A DNA stretch of 64,000 nt from Henricia sp. BOLD:AAB3569. Its lineage: Eukaryota > Echinodermata > Asteroidea > Spinulosida > Echinasteridae. Both the position numbers and the translations under genes were made by a program. The stretch spans positions 248,001-312,000 of the forward strand of contig JBBELK010000096.1 of the NCBI GenBank assembly GCA_037783545.1. Direction: 5' to 3'. The first letter of the stretch is position 1, and the number at the start of each line of letters is the position of its first letter. Below, piece after piece: positions 23,600 through 55,690 of this stretch. The notes below the pieces were generated by a model, which was given only the letters and a program-made list of their open reading frames with translations, was not told where the DNA came from and did not search any database.

Positions 23600-24830
23600 T
23601 CACGACAGCGTTTTGTTATCTTTTTGAAGATGATCAGTGTGGCAACCAGGCTGACAAAACTAGGAAAAAAGTTGGATACGCAGGGATATGAAGTGCAAAA
23701 GAGCGGACTCATTTGCAGCATTGGACCGATTTCTGCGGGAGCATCAAAGCAAATGATGCTGTATTGAAGGGGAGGATCTGGAGTCAGCGACACCACTTGA
23801 CATCCTTGCTTTTCGATCGATCGTGACTCGGAAGGTCGCACGCAGATTCACGGCTTATGGTATACAAATTTGGGTAAGCACGGGATCTGCTCTTGTGGGT
23901 GCCCGCTTAGATTAGTGGACTCTTATGTTGGGCAGATAAGGGCATACTTTAACTCATTCGGTAGGACAGAAGTCTGGCGAGTGGGATAAAAGTTCGCAAA
24001 CCCTTGCATCTCTCACCAAGTTCGTAGATACATGAATGCAATTCAGCTGGAGCAGGCTGAGTCTCACATTACTCCAAAGCAGGCAATTCCATTGTTTTCT
24101 GATAAGTTACGATGGTTGGTGAAAGAGATCACTGACCGATCCCGGAGACTTGGCAAAGGCGAAGGTCTTTTCCCCTAGCGCTACGTGGTACAACGAGACT
24201 TGGCCTTTTCCCTCTGCCTATGGTGGGCCGGGGACAGAGCTGGTGACCTAGGAAGAATCAGAACCTGAAAAATAACAAGGATCGAAGGAGGCGATTTTTT
24301 ATTCAGCCACACTATTGGCAAGACAGTAAGTGAGGGTGACTCATCATTGATAATGATTCCAAAGTTGCAGGACCAAGGAAAGATGGATCCAGTCGGCGCA
24401 GTTCAAAGTCTGGTTGATCTTTCGCCCCTTGGCGGCCAATCGCAAAGTCCTCGTAAACAAACCCTTCGCCTGTTAACGGACCGAATTCACGGCTGAAGAT
24501 GTATTTTGCCGCAACAGACAATCCTGAAAACCAGCTTTTGAGAGCGCACAGCAGCCGTGCCGGGGTATAGCAACCACACTGCGGCTCCTGGATGCTTCGG
24601 AGGAGCAGGTGGTGGACCACTGCCAATGGGCGTCGCGGAAGACGTACAAGCACTATACCCGGTACCAGGTTGAGAGAGTTATGAGGCGTCAGAGCACGGT
24701 CCAGGTATTACGCGACGCCGTCTCCACAGCGGAACAAAGTCCAATGGCAGATATCGTCGGACAATTCTATAGGCGTCTGAACTCGGGTCTCGGGGCCCGC
24801 GTAGCTTTCCCGCCATCTACATGCAGCTGA
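23600..24830 (+). pseudogene. DIRS-like tyrosine recombinase (decayed)
   Basis: Several frames together show RDLAFSLCLWWAGDRAGDLG near 24190-24250, carrying the first catalytic Arg in the GDRA.DLGR box typical of DIRS/Crypton recombinases. Then comes LLRAHSSRAG near 24536 (the H..R box), a frame change, and LRLLDASEEQVVDH..SRKTYKHYTRYQ with the candidate nucleophilic Tyr near 24652. Stops and frameshifts throughout, so inactive. This segment identifies the whole 20.7-24.8 kb block as a DIRS-type element in plus orientation. Confidence 0.82.
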
Positions 24831-25081
24831 TGTCTATAAATGCCATCACCTACTAACAAAACTACCCATTTTGTTTTTTAATCAATTTTATAGGCAGCGA
24901 CAGCCTGAGAAAAGAAAAGAGAAGAAAATAGAATGAAAGAAAGGCAGCAAGACAGCTAGTCCAGTTTTTCTTTCATTTCTATCTGACAGTCTCCCGCTTT
25001 CGTTTGAGGTTTGGGTAAGGATTGGGGTGTATTTGGGCAGGTTTGGGGGTCTCGGCGGCCTAAGGGGGCAGGTTTGGGCGA

Positions 25082-25508
25082 AATCCATCTAACCCATATC
25101 TAAACCCTATAGATACCGGAGTCGGACGGAAACAAAGGCGGTGTGCAAATAGGTTACTATTGGCACATCCGTCGACGTTGAGGGCAGCGTAGGAATCTAC
25201 GCAGTCTCGAGTATACCAAGGTGGCAGGTGGGGAGTATTTGGACGAGAAGGAACGAGTCGGCAGAGGACGGTACGGTTGTATGTCTCAACGGTGGTAAGA
25301 TAATAGTTTGGCCTCGGCGGCCAGCTTCTGGTGAGTATTATTATATATATACCTTTTTTTTTCCCCGCCCACCCGACCTCCTTCCTCATTTCTGAGCTTT
25401 CCTCTGGCTTCGGTTTCTATGCTCAATCCATCTAACCCATATCTAAACCCTATAGATACCGGAGTCGGACGGAAACAATTAAAGGCGGTGTGCAAATAGG
25501 TTACTAAT
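25082..25508. repeat. Direct repeats bounding ~260 bp (TRIM-like)
   Basis: ATCCATCTAACCCATATCTA and the next ~60 bp occur at 25082-25160 and 25424-25507 (the second copy has a 3-bp ATT insertion). Between them lies the 54-bp word shared with 13523-13576, immediately after the left repeat. The layout resembles a very short LTR element whose priming-site region follows the left repeat, but TG..CA ends and a tRNA match are not shown. Confidence 0.55.
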
Positions 25509-25516
25509 GAGAATCG

Positions 25517-25717
25517 TCCTGGGCCGCAGTGGGACGGGGCTTCCGTCACAGGGCGTGACGGACCGCAGTGTGCCTCGACTCACCGGGGTGTGGCACAGTG
25601 GGATGCCAGGGACCTCTGATCGCCTCACGCTCCGCCACGTTTGGAAGCCCGGCACCCCACGGTCTGCCAGGGCCCGTCACGGTAGTGGCCACAGCATGGT
25701 GTGAATGCGGCCCGGTG
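25517..25717. mobile_element. Possible GC-rich MITE
   Basis: Ends GGGCCGCA and TGCGGCCC with inner inverted words (CGTCAC/GTGACG). About 200 bp, much more GC-rich than its surroundings. Confidence 0.4.
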
Positions 25718-25876
25718 GCGATATTTTTTCCGTACCGCTGTTTAGCGAACATCGCTTCTGATTGGTTTAACCCCTATGCATATGTTGCATACTGGTGTGT
25801 TTTGTCGATAACTACCTCAACATAACCCCACACCATACCACACTCTTTCCTCAATTAATAGTGAAAAAAATTAATA

Positions 25877-25957
25877 CGACTCGAGGAGATTCGAACCTGC
25901 AATACCTCGATTGATAGTACTACGTCTTAACCACTAGACTACCAAACCTGGAATAAA
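25877..25957 (-). repeat. tRNA-derived SINE head
   Basis: On the minus strand, A-box-like GGTAGTCTAGTGG and B box GGTTCGAATCT are about 45 bp apart. The anticodon arm does not pair well, so it is not a working tRNA. GTCTAGTGGTTAAGACG is shared with 51218-51234. Confidence 0.65.
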
Positions 25958-25959
25958 TG

Positions 25960-26898
25960 CATTATTTTTAACACCCAAGAATACTTGTGGTGTTAAAACT
26001 TAACACCAGACTTGGTATCTATCAAATTATCTAGTGAGAATGGGGTCTTATTCCAGTTTGTTTATGATTGTGTAGTTGTTTAATTTAATATATTTGTTTT
26101 ATGAGTGTTTGCAGGGCCCCAATGGAAACCAGTTCTTGTAAACTATTTGGGCACACCCTGGGTAAATAAATGGAATAAATAAAAATATATAAATGTATCT
26201 AAAGTGGTGACAGAGAATCGGGCCAGGTCGAGCAACAGGCGACATGTCATACATAAATACATGTATGAGTAAAACAAGAGGTCGAGTAATGAATGAAGCG
26301 CACACTTCACAAATTATGACGCAATGCTCCTCTAAATGACTTGATTTTCCCACTTGATTTGCCCTTACACGATGCAGTATGCACTGTATACTTTCCTGAG
26401 ACACATGCTAAAAACAGTCTCATGTTACATGTACTTTATTTCGATAAATTTATATTTTATATTTATTGTACAATATCTTTAACATAACATCTTTAGTAAA
26501 ATGGACATATTCTTTGAAGTGGCAACAACCAAGTGGGCAGTTTCAAGGGAAAGTAGCAAATTCACATACATGTGTAGATTTCACCATAAGAGGAGTTGGT
26601 CTTTTAAACACAAATTTTACGTATTTTTATTTCATTTCTGCAAGTAGTTTTCCAGTATTGATGACAAAGTTGCAAAAATATTAAAACAAAAACTTTAAAA
26701 CTTTTGTGTTTCTATTTTTAGATGAAACAATCTACATGTACCTCATGCTATGAACGACATATCATATATGATTGCGTCCATAAGAAATATATAGAACAAT
26801 TAGATATTGCAATACTCATTTCTCAACAATATTAAAATACATTCACAAACAGTCAACGACCACACATAATCCAGTGTATACGTGTATCTAGCAATATG
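25960..26898. other. AT-rich interval without recognised genes
   Basis: No supported coding sequence on either strand. Confidence 0.45.
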
Positions 26899-28076
26899 AA
26901 TAGGGATGGGAATTTACGGTTAATTCAGAAACAGTTTTGCAATTCTTTTCAGTTTCGGTTAACCGTTCGGCCGACACCAAAGATTGTTGTATAGATGTTT
27001 TTGCAATGCACACAATACCCCTAGGCCCCAAAAATAATTGTTGAACCTTAAAGGTACACACCGGCTTCGTTGGGCTATTTTGGGCTCGAAATTGACCCAT
27101 ACCAGATTATGAATGCCCTTCCGAAATAAACTGAACATATCCTGAAACGAAACCACAGAATTTGGCCGTTTTTGAGCAATTTTCAAAAAACAGAGGTCAC
27201 GTGACTTTTCGGAACCATATTCTGGTTCCGAAAAGTCACATGGTCTTGCGAGTTAGTTTTATGTCCAGTCGGATGTCCAGTCGCATGAAAGTTTCTTACT
27301 GCAGAACTGCACCATATTCAACTCTGATTTTTCCACAATATTTATAAGTAATTGACAAACGACTATTTATACAGGTATGAAACAAAGTTGACCATAAGTA
27401 TGAAAATTCGAACAGAAATGTTTGTTTAGAGAGTCCAGAGATCGAATGGGACTCGGCGAGCGCGTGTTAGTATAATGGCAAACTACGGTGGATCGCACCG
27501 CGTAGTACGGCAAATATCCCGAGTGCACACACGGCGGGTTGGTTGATGTACATGTACGTTCGTGAATAAAAAACATGATGCTAACTTCTCCAGAGAAAAC
27601 GGAAATTCATAATCGGTCGTCCGGGCTGTCCAGTGAAATCGTGATCAGAAAATTTGAGATATCCCTTGTAGGAAAAGAGCGAATCGTTTGTAACAAAGTC
27701 GTGAAGCTCGCGCGTAGTTGCAACGGCTGGTAAAGCGTACAACCCGTCTTTTGACCGTTTTTGTTAATTTTGCACTTCTTTAGTAAAAAACGGGATATTG
27801 TGTTGATTTTTTTTTCACGACCATCAAAAAAGTATTGTCAATGCTGCTACATTACTAAATCATGTAAAAACTAGGCCGGTGTATACCTTTAATATCTGGT
27901 CAAAATTTTACTACGACCATATAAAATTTATTTCAATTTCATGAGGTCATTACAAATAACCCTCTGAAAGCTATTGTAAACTCTTTAAAATTGGGTTTCG
28001 TTTAAATGTTCAGCTAAACCGGTTGATCATTTTATTTTTTTTTTAAACGGTTAACTGGTTAAACGTCCCATCCATA
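26899..28076. mobile_element. Outer inverted-repeat element interrupted by a TTAA MITE
   Basis: Ends TAGGGATGGGAATTTACGGT and GGTTAAACGTCCCATCCA. The inner parts pair around GGTTAACCG. Without the nested 27052-27888 element the host is about 340 bp. Confidence 0.65.
27052..27888. mobile_element. TTAA MITE, family B copy 1
   Basis: AGGTACACACCGGCTT..GGCCGGTGTATACCT flanked by TTAA on both sides (27048-27051 and 27889-27892). It shares GTTGGGCTATTTTGGGCTCG and GCTGGTAAAGCGTA with 48575-49222. Confidence 0.88.
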
Positions 28077-28533
28077 ATGGGTACAATTGAGGAAGAATAC
28101 CAACACAAACTAGATTGTTATTATTCTGGAAAACACGACCAACAACTGTTCTGAGGACAACTCTTTCTTTTCCATAATGTGTCATAAATTGGTACATGTA
28201 CATTTAGTCATGTTGATGATTTTTTGATCATGTGCCAAATTCATGTTTTCACGTTCACAACCATTCACTTACATAGAAGACCCACTTGCAAGCTGGGGGA
28301 GGTGCGAAGGAGTATCACATGGTGGCTAATCGAACACTCTCATCACGTGTGTTCAGTTTCTTAAACACCAAGTTTGTCACAGAATCGTAGTGAACTGAAT
28401 GAAACAAAACTCAAGTCAGCAAAAAAGTGTATACAATACAACGCTAAATGAAAGACGATTTGTCGGACAAAATTTTGTTTTTGTCGGACCTTAAATTGTA
28501 GCCTGTTGATTTTGTGACGTGGTGTGGCTACTG

Positions 28534-29216
28534 GATAGACCCTTTGCACCGGCGGCCATGATAGGGGGCAGTCACATTGTCACCGTATGTCATGTAGTGC
28601 TGTAACGAAGTCCGCAAGTTCGGGTTCGGCTTGGCAAAAGTTCAAAAATTTCTTCCCGAACATTTGTTCGGTTCGAGTTCGGCAAGTATTACTGGTGGTG
28701 TGGGTTGACAGCAATCACACACGTGCAGGCGGCTTTCTTTATAAAGTATGTATTTTTTTTCTTCAAACCCGCTCTTTTACACGATTTATTTGTCGTAATG
28801 AACAAGATAACGGCTTTGGTGTGATGAAATTGACCCGGGAAACTGAACGGAATCCGCAGCTGGAGAGCAGCACTACTGTCTGAACTTGCAGTGTGCATGC
28901 ATTTTGTGATTTGTACCACGTGCAAACCATCGTGAGACTGCGTGAGATGGTATTTTTTCCTAGACAATGGGGTTCATTTTCCGCTGATTGTTTGTATCGC
29001 TGTGTTTCTGGAAGAGGGCTTATTGATTTCCGTCAAAATGCTTTTCACAATGTTGTGCGAATAATTCTGTCCAAGAAAATGCGGTAATTTTATTACTCCC
29101 CATACGCCACTTCCACAATGCAAATGTTGCCACGCCGCTAGAGGGCGTTTGCAATCAAATAAAATAAAACCTGCCCCCTGTCATGGCCATCGGTGCAAAA
29201 AGTCAATTGGTCTAAT
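28534..29216. mobile_element. Inverted-repeat element at the hyccin 3' end
   Basis: TTTGCACCGGCGGCCATGAT and GTCATGGCCATCGGTGCAAA form ~35-bp imperfect ends. The segment holds the candidate hyccin polyadenylation signal. Superfamily unresolved. Confidence 0.55.
29089..29094 (-). promoter_or_regulatory. Candidate polyadenylation signal of hyccin
   Basis: AATAAA on the minus strand about 250 bp past the stop codon. It lies inside an inverted-repeat element (about 28534-29216), so the 3' end may have been supplied by a transposon. No transcript evidence. Confidence 0.4.
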
Positions 29217-29343
29217 ATCATGTGACATCACTGATTGGGCAGTGTGCTATCAAGTGATCAGATGTAAAGATGCAGGAAAAAATCTACGACAATCAATTGC
29301 AAAACAAAATTCAATCCAGTTTTAAAAAGGCCAAAGATTACCT

Positions 29344-49914
<20,571 letters not shown>

Positions 49915-50031
49915 TGTTAACTAATTGCCCTCTGCTCACTTAGAGTAGAATGTCTTCCCCTGAAATAACAACTTGTTAATTAACCAGACTAACATAAGGA
50001 CACGAACCTGATGAATGATCCACCATGTTAA

Positions 50032-50500
50032 AGGGGCTGTGACACGGTTTGCACATGCGCAGCAAAACTTGAAAAAGTTGAGCTAACTTTTTCAAATTTT
50101 GTCGCTAGGTTTTGCATATCCTATTCAATCTTTGCCATCCCTTATAATTCTTTAGTAATTTTGGCAGTGGTGTACTTGTCAACGCCTAGGTTGTCCTGAT
50201 GGATTACTTTTTACTTGAAATGGCGCTGTTTGCCTTATTTTTAAGACGCCAAACATCAATATCACCATGGAGCTATAAAAGGATAGCTCCATGATATCAC
50301 CAGGTGTGCGGCCATCATTCAAAAGAGATTTTTTTCATCCCATCAAAAAACTTGACAAAACATGACAGAAACGACATCAAATGATATGAATGACATGGTT
50401 TGATACAGCAATTTGTTCAACTGTTATTTCCACCAAACTGGTGTGCGTATTTGGTCCTGACAGCAATTTTACAGCATATCTTCTGTCCATATGGCAGGAT
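50032..50500. mobile_element. TTAA MITE, family A copy 3 (truncated)
   Basis: After TTAA (50028-50031), AGGGGCTGTGACACGGTTTG and the following sequence match the right half of 13936-14662 in reverse. The far end is missing. A 22-bp hairpin GGAGCTATAAAAGGATAGCTCC-like insertion lies near 50271. Confidence 0.78.
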
Positions 50501-50739
50501 TGTTATTTTTCCCTTTTTAATTTTTTTATGGACAAATAATGTTTGCACGACTTGGCTTGAAAGTCAAGAATTGTAATTTTTGTTTTCTGCCGTGCGTATT
50601 TTCCATTATCGCCCGGTGCCACTTCGCCGAACACTTTGCAATCAGACCACTTCACGGAATTGGGTTAAGGGGGCGAGTAGGCTATGGGGCGAGTTGGCTA
50701 GGGGGAAAGTCGGCCAGCCCAGGGGGTGACTTGGTATAA

Positions 50740-51629
50740 ATACCGTACACTCTCGCCACTTTTCCCAAAGTATATTGCCATCATTTACACAAATATACTT
50801 GAAATACTTACCTACAAATCACTTACGGGTTGGAAAAAAGTCAAACCTGCCTTCTTTGGCGATATATTTAGGAAGATTTTTAGCACTTCTTTTACGCGAT
50901 CACATCAAGAGGGCTAGGGATACTGTGGCATGCGCATTGCAAAATTTGAAGCATGGTTATTCCATTTCACTAGTGGGTGGGACATGTTCAGTTTTGGGAT
51001 TATATTCCAATCATTTGCACCAAACACCCCTTTCTTAATTTGGGCGAGTCCACTAAGTTATGGTTATGAATAAAACATAAATACGTCACCTGAAACGTCA
51101 CTCATTAATATTACATTATTCAAATTTATGCAATGACCTCATGATGACCTCGATTTATTTCATTGGTATATTTTTATGGAAATTTAGAGCGACTATTGGC
51201 AATGTGATCACTCGTGGTCTAGTGGTTAAGACGACAGACTTATGATCGAAGGTAAGTTGGTAAGGCAGGTTTGAACCTCATGAGAATGCGTGATATATAA
51301 TGTGTGATTGTACTAATGATCGTTCCTTCCCACAGAACTGATTAAAACAGTTGTAAACGTAGACAGAGAGAAGTATAAATTGATGACGTCAGAAAGGATG
51401 CAGTGGAAATAGAGAAAAAGAGACTTTTAATTTAAAAAAAAGTGGCGAGGGTAGGCCTACATGTATATCTTTAAAGAAGGGCTAAAAATCTTCCTAAATA
51501 TATTACCAAAGAAGGCAGGTTTGATTTTTTTCCAACATGTTTAAAGTGATTCGTAGGTAAGTATTTTATGTATATTTGTGTAAATTATGGCAAAATACTT
51601 TGGGGAAAGTGGCGAGGGTGTACGGTATT
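50740..51629. mobile_element. Long foldback element with a tRNA-like insert
   Basis: Left arm AATACCGTACACTCTCGCCA (50740) and right arm GTGGCGAGGGTGTACGGTAT (to 51629) pair over about 145 bp, including AAGAAGGCAGG/CCTGCCTTCTT. The spacer holds the tRNA-like segment 51213-51286. The left-end sequence recurs at 63524. Confidence 0.82.
51213..51286 (+). repeat. tRNA-derived SINE head
   Basis: A box TGGTCTAGTGG and B-box-like GGTTTGAACCT, 40-45 bp apart. Same A-box context as 25877-25957. The loop regions do not form a standard cloverleaf. Confidence 0.65.
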
Positions 51630-51660
51630 TTTTTCGGTGACTTAACATGCTTAAACTTAA

Positions 51661-52215
51661 AGGGCCCCTGAAATGGTGTTTTTATCAATGAAATCTGTGC
51701 TATGGAACTAGTCCATTAATTTACAATCATAAAAACCCTACTTGGAAGTTGTTTGGGGGGTTAAAATCTAGACCTGTTTTTGATTTTTATTCTAATGAAA
51801 ATTTACATATGCATGAGCAAAGTGGTGATGTCACATTAGGAAAACACAGGAAAATCTCATTCAACTGTGCACAAAAGTTTCCAAAATTTTCTCCAACTTG
51901 CTGAAACTTTTATATGTTGCCTGTTGCAAACCATGAAAAAACTAAGGCTGGAAACTGCAGCATTTTTCCACCATTCCAGTTTGAACTTTGAAGTCTTATG
52001 TTTTTTCTTTGCATTTCTGCTGTGTGTTCCTAAAGATACATGCCCCAAACAGCGCCCTCTTTCTGTCAGTTTATGTGAAGAAATTTGAAAAGTTACAAAA
52101 TGCCACTTTTTATTCATGGCGCATCAAAATGAACAGTAGGCCTAGTATTGTCTTTCTACACAAGTAATCCGTCATATATGCAGCAAAAACTGTGCATAAA
52201 GTTATTGAGGGCCCT
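51661..52215. mobile_element. TTAA MITE, family D copy 1
   Basis: AGGGCCCCTGAAATGG..TTGAGGGCCCT, flanked by perfect TTAA (51657-51660 and 52216-52219). 555 bp, about a quarter diverged from 57966-58541. Confidence 0.9.
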
Positions 52216-52239
52216 TTAAACAGGGGTGAGTCAGTTTAA

Positions 52240-52979
52240 AGGGGCTATGTCACGGTTTGCTCATGCGCCAAATCCTTTCATATTTTGACATACGTGCAGG
52301 CTCAGATGAATGTAGTGCAATTTCGTTACACAACGCCATTGGTGCGTGTGCTATAGTTGTGTACATCGTGTACTTAGCACGTGCCGCATCGGCAGTGTGT
52401 TCGTTCATGAGTGTTTACAATATGCAGAATTCAACTACCGGGTACATTGTGCATCGTGTGCGCGCATTTGTTCGAATTGGCATCGCGCGCGCGATTGCGC
52501 GATTTATGTCTGGCAAAACAAAATCGTACAGCGGTGGCGGCCACTGTGTCTTTCCAAGGACAGAAGGTATGCTGTAAAATTGCTGTCAGGACCAAATAAG
52601 CATGTCAGTTTTGATGGAAAACAAGGTTAAGTAAATTGCTGTATCCAACCATGTCATTCATATCATTCGATGCCGTTTCTGTCATGTTTTGTGGAGTTTT
52701 TTGATGGGATGAAAAAACTCTCTTTTTAACGACGGCCGCACACACGGTGATGTCGATGTTTGGCGGCTTACAAATACGGCAAACAGTGCGATTCCAAGTA
52801 AAAAGTAATGCATCAGGACGTCCTGGACGTTGACAAGTACACCACTGCCAAAATTACTAAAGATTTATAAGGGATGGCAAAGACTGAATAGGATATGCAA
52901 AACCTGGCGACAAAACTTGAAAAAGTTAGCCACACTTTTCCAAGTTTTGCTGCGCATGCGCAAACCGTGACATAACCCC
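52240..52979. mobile_element. TTAA MITE, family A copy 2
   Basis: Begins AGGGGCTATGTCACGGTTTG after TTAA and ends CAAACCGTGACATAACCCC; the right target copy is lost. Very similar to 13936-14662 throughout. The open frames it carries are not genes. Confidence 0.88.
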
Positions 52980-53149
52980 AAAATTGGAAAGGGGCGAGAT
53001 GGAAGCGGGCGAGTAGTAAAGGGGCGAGTCGGCCAGGGGGCGAGTTGACCTGATTCCGCCAAAACGGCACTTCGCCCAAGCTGCAAGCGCGAAGGGTTCC
53101 GTACCATAAATTTATTTTTCTCCTTTCATTTTTTCAACATTTCTTCTTC

Positions 53150-53477
53150 GCAGGTCATTTATTTATTTGTTCACAGATTATTTCAGTCTGAAGCACATAT
53201 TTATAATTATATTCTGATGTTATTTAAAAACTAAAAAAAAAAAAAACAGATCTCTATTTATTTCTAAGTTTGGAAATTATGTGTTTCCACTGAGTTTGGG
53301 TCGACAGGCTTTCGAGCAACAGTGTTTTATTATACTTTTGTCGGCCCTGGCCAGCTTGAATTGGGTAGTTTCGTTTTGTTTCAGTTAAGTTTTGTTTATT
53401 GTATGTATGGTTTGTATGTTTGCACGTTGTAAAATTTGTTGTTGAATGGCCGAATAAATAATAATAATAATAATAAG
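53150..53477 (+). repeat. LINE 3' end with (AAT)n tail
   Basis: A T-rich 3' UTR-like segment ends GAATGGCCGAATAAATAATA with an AAT microsatellite, the usual 3' end of the CR1/L2-type LINEs seen elsewhere here. No coding part remains. Confidence 0.6.
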
Positions 53478-53548
53478 ACCGCGGTAGCAAGCGCTAAGCA
53501 AATTAAAGTATGCAATACGGCATCTCGGCTGGGCGTGCGTACATAGAT

Positions 53549-54002
53549 GTCAGACAAGTCGACCGTTGAGACAACTCGACTTGAGACAACTCGCCCGTTG
53601 AGACAACTCGCCCGTTAAGACAAGTCGACCGTTGAGACAACTCGACTCGAGACAAGTCGACCGTTGAGACAACTCGACTGACACAACTCGACCGTTGAGA
53701 CATCTCGACCGTTGAGACATCTCGACTCGAGACAAGTCGACCGCTGAGACAACTCGGCGGACACATTTAAATTTTGAAATTAAAATAACATTTTATTTTC
53801 AAACAATAAAAACAAGTCGACCAGAACGGCCGTGTCACTGAATGGGTAAGCACCATCAGCCCTCCCCCTTTTCTTTTACTTGTCTCAACGGTTGACTTGT
53901 CTTTCCATTTATCGCACATACGGTCGAGTTGTCTCAACGGTCGAGTTGTCTCAACGGTCGACTTGTCTCGAGTCGAGTTGTCTCAACGGTCGACTTGTCT
54001 GA
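53549..54002. mobile_element. Foldback transposon with 17-bp subrepeats
   Basis: Ends GTCAGACAAGTCGACCGTTG and CAACGGTCGACTTGTCTGAC. The left arm (53549-53762) is about 12 units of CAACTCGACCGTTGAGA-type sequence. The right arm (53881-54002) is a shorter inverse array. The AT-rich centre is about 115 bp. Structure as in Drosophila FB-like elements; no transposase. Confidence 0.88.
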
Positions 54003-54033
54003 CCCCCATCATGTACATGATGTACGCGGCAAC

Positions 54034-54586
54034 TACCCCTAGAACTATGGGGGATATAGTATCCCCCATAGGTCATGTTGTTTTTTTCCAATATGGCGGC
54101 GCCTGAACTTTAAGATCGGACCGAAACGTTTTCGGCTAGCGCAATAATCCGCTGCCCAATCGCCACCAAACTGCGTCTGATAGTTCTTGAGACACTCACC
54201 TTGCGTGTGTCTACGGAATTTCGGTACCATTTGTCCACTAAATTCTCCGAAAATAATGTTGGGAAATGAACGGGAACATGTGCGATGCATCCACATGTAT
54301 CGCACCGAATGCCTCGATCATGCATGTGGCCACATCGCACATGTTCCCGTTCATTTTCCAACATTAGTTTCGGGGAATTTAGTGGACAAATGGTACCGAA
54401 ATTCCGTAGACACACGCAAGGTGAGTGTCTCAAGAACTATCAGACGCAGTTTGGTGGCGATTGGGCAGCGGATTATTGCGCTAGCCGAAAACGTTTCGGT
54501 CCGATCTTAAAGTTCAGGCGCCGCCATATTGGAAAAAAACAACATGACCTATGGGGGATACTATATCCCCCATAGTTCTAGGGGTA
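54034..54586. mobile_element. Young Mutator-like foldback element, 553 bp
   Basis: Near-perfect palindrome: arms 54034 to about 54286 and about 54331 to 54586, with a ~45-bp centre. Ends TACCCCTAGAACTATGGGGG and its inverse. Flanked by a perfect 9-bp duplication CGCGGCAAC (54025-54033 and 54587-54595). The 107-codon frames on both strands are mirror images of one sequence. Confidence 0.93.
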
Positions 54587-54948
54587 CGCGGCAACAACAT
54601 TTGTATTTTGTATTAAACTGAAAATAAATGGCATAAATGCGAAGCTGTCTCACACATCTGTCTGAGGTTAGCTGGGTAGGCATGGTAGGAGCGGAAGCAT
54701 TCTGTAAACGTTTGCCACTTGCTGGCTGTATAACATGGAAAATCGTGCAAACAGAACTGAGAAAAAGAGTAAAAACATTTGCGCGATTGTACGCAGTTTG
54801 TGCATTTTTTGTGGCGATCGTTCAGTTGCCGGCCGTGCGTACGAAATTGCACACAATACGTACAAATACCAGACCGTTTGTTTTGCCACCAGACTATTTG
54901 TGGCTATTTACACGTTATAAAGTACAATTTAGCAATTTGTCACGTGAA

Positions 54949-55030
54949 GTCGTGGTGGCCGAGTGGTTAAGGCGTTGGACTCGAAATCCAATGGGGTTTC
55001 CCCGCGCAGGTTCGAATCCTGCCTACGACG
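54949..55030 (+). tRNA. tRNA-Ser (anticodon CGA)
   Basis: An 82-nt cloverleaf of type II (long variable arm). The acceptor stem pairs GTCGTGG with CTACGAC plus a G discriminator, with one G-T pair. A box TGGCCGAGTGG at 54956-54966 and B box GGTTCGAATCC at 55009-55019. The anticodon loop reads ACTCGAAAT with CGA as anticodon. No intron. A TTTT run about 8 bases downstream can terminate RNA polymerase III. Known animal tRNA-Ser(CGA) genes are almost identical in the core, so it looks intact and functional. Confidence 0.93.
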
Positions 55031-55227
55031 TTGACCTATTTTAATTATTTTTCACCCTGAATAAGGACATTTTTTAAAGTGGCAATGAATTTGCACTTGC
55101 AAAATCTCAAAGTTAACTTTGCATATTTTTCATTTTGATCAATGTCACAGACAAAAACAGCACAGTCGCGATAGTCAAAGTAGTAAGGCAATCCATATAC
55201 ATGTACATTATAAATGGTGCCTATAGC

Positions 55228-55687
55228 CAAACTTGGGATGAGAGAAAAATCGCAAGAGGAGGGCCTATAAGGTTATCGGGATTCGAACCCGAGACATCTG
55301 ACTCACTATATAGGCAGATACCAGCTGAGCTATGAGGCATAGTTGGTATAGGCTACTCCCTCAAGTTTTCCCTATGGACCCAATTCTTCTCTCGGCGTTG
55401 CATGGTGCACGTGGCGCAACTGGGAAAAGTAACGAACACAGCATCTGGTATGGTGCCTGATCACCATTGAAATGAAACAACCAAACTTGGGATGAGAGAA
55501 AAATCGCAAGGGCCTTATCGGGATTCGATCCCGAGACCTCTGACTCACAGCTGAGCCGTGCGAGGTACGGTAGTCGTCAGGTTTTCCCCGGGACCCAGTT
55601 GTTCTCTTGGTGTTCATGTTGTATAAGCCGGTGCGCAGCTGGGCAAAGTAACGAATAGAACGCATTGCAAATTTGCAATTACATGCA
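55228..55687 (-). repeat. Two tandem tRNA-headed SINE units
   Basis: Two diverged ~200-250-bp units (55228-55483 and 55484-55687), each with CTTGGGATGAGAGAAAAATC, a minus-strand B box GGTTCGAATCC or GGATCGAATCC, and on the minus strand a GCCTCATAGCTCAGCTGGTA head (clear only in the first). Distinct from the Ser-like SINE family. Confidence 0.72.
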
Positions 55688-55690
55688 CAT

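Noticed and set aside
23546..23841. Overlapping 73- and 91-codon frames through the poly-C tract
   Set aside because: They are produced by the homopolymer and the decayed DIRS recombinase; no independent gene.
51213..51286. Second tRNA gene candidate
   Set aside because: A and B boxes are present but acceptor and anticodon stems do not pair; better explained as a SINE head.
54110..54510. Two identical 107-codon frames on opposite strands
   Set aside because: They are the two arms of one palindromic element read in mirror image.
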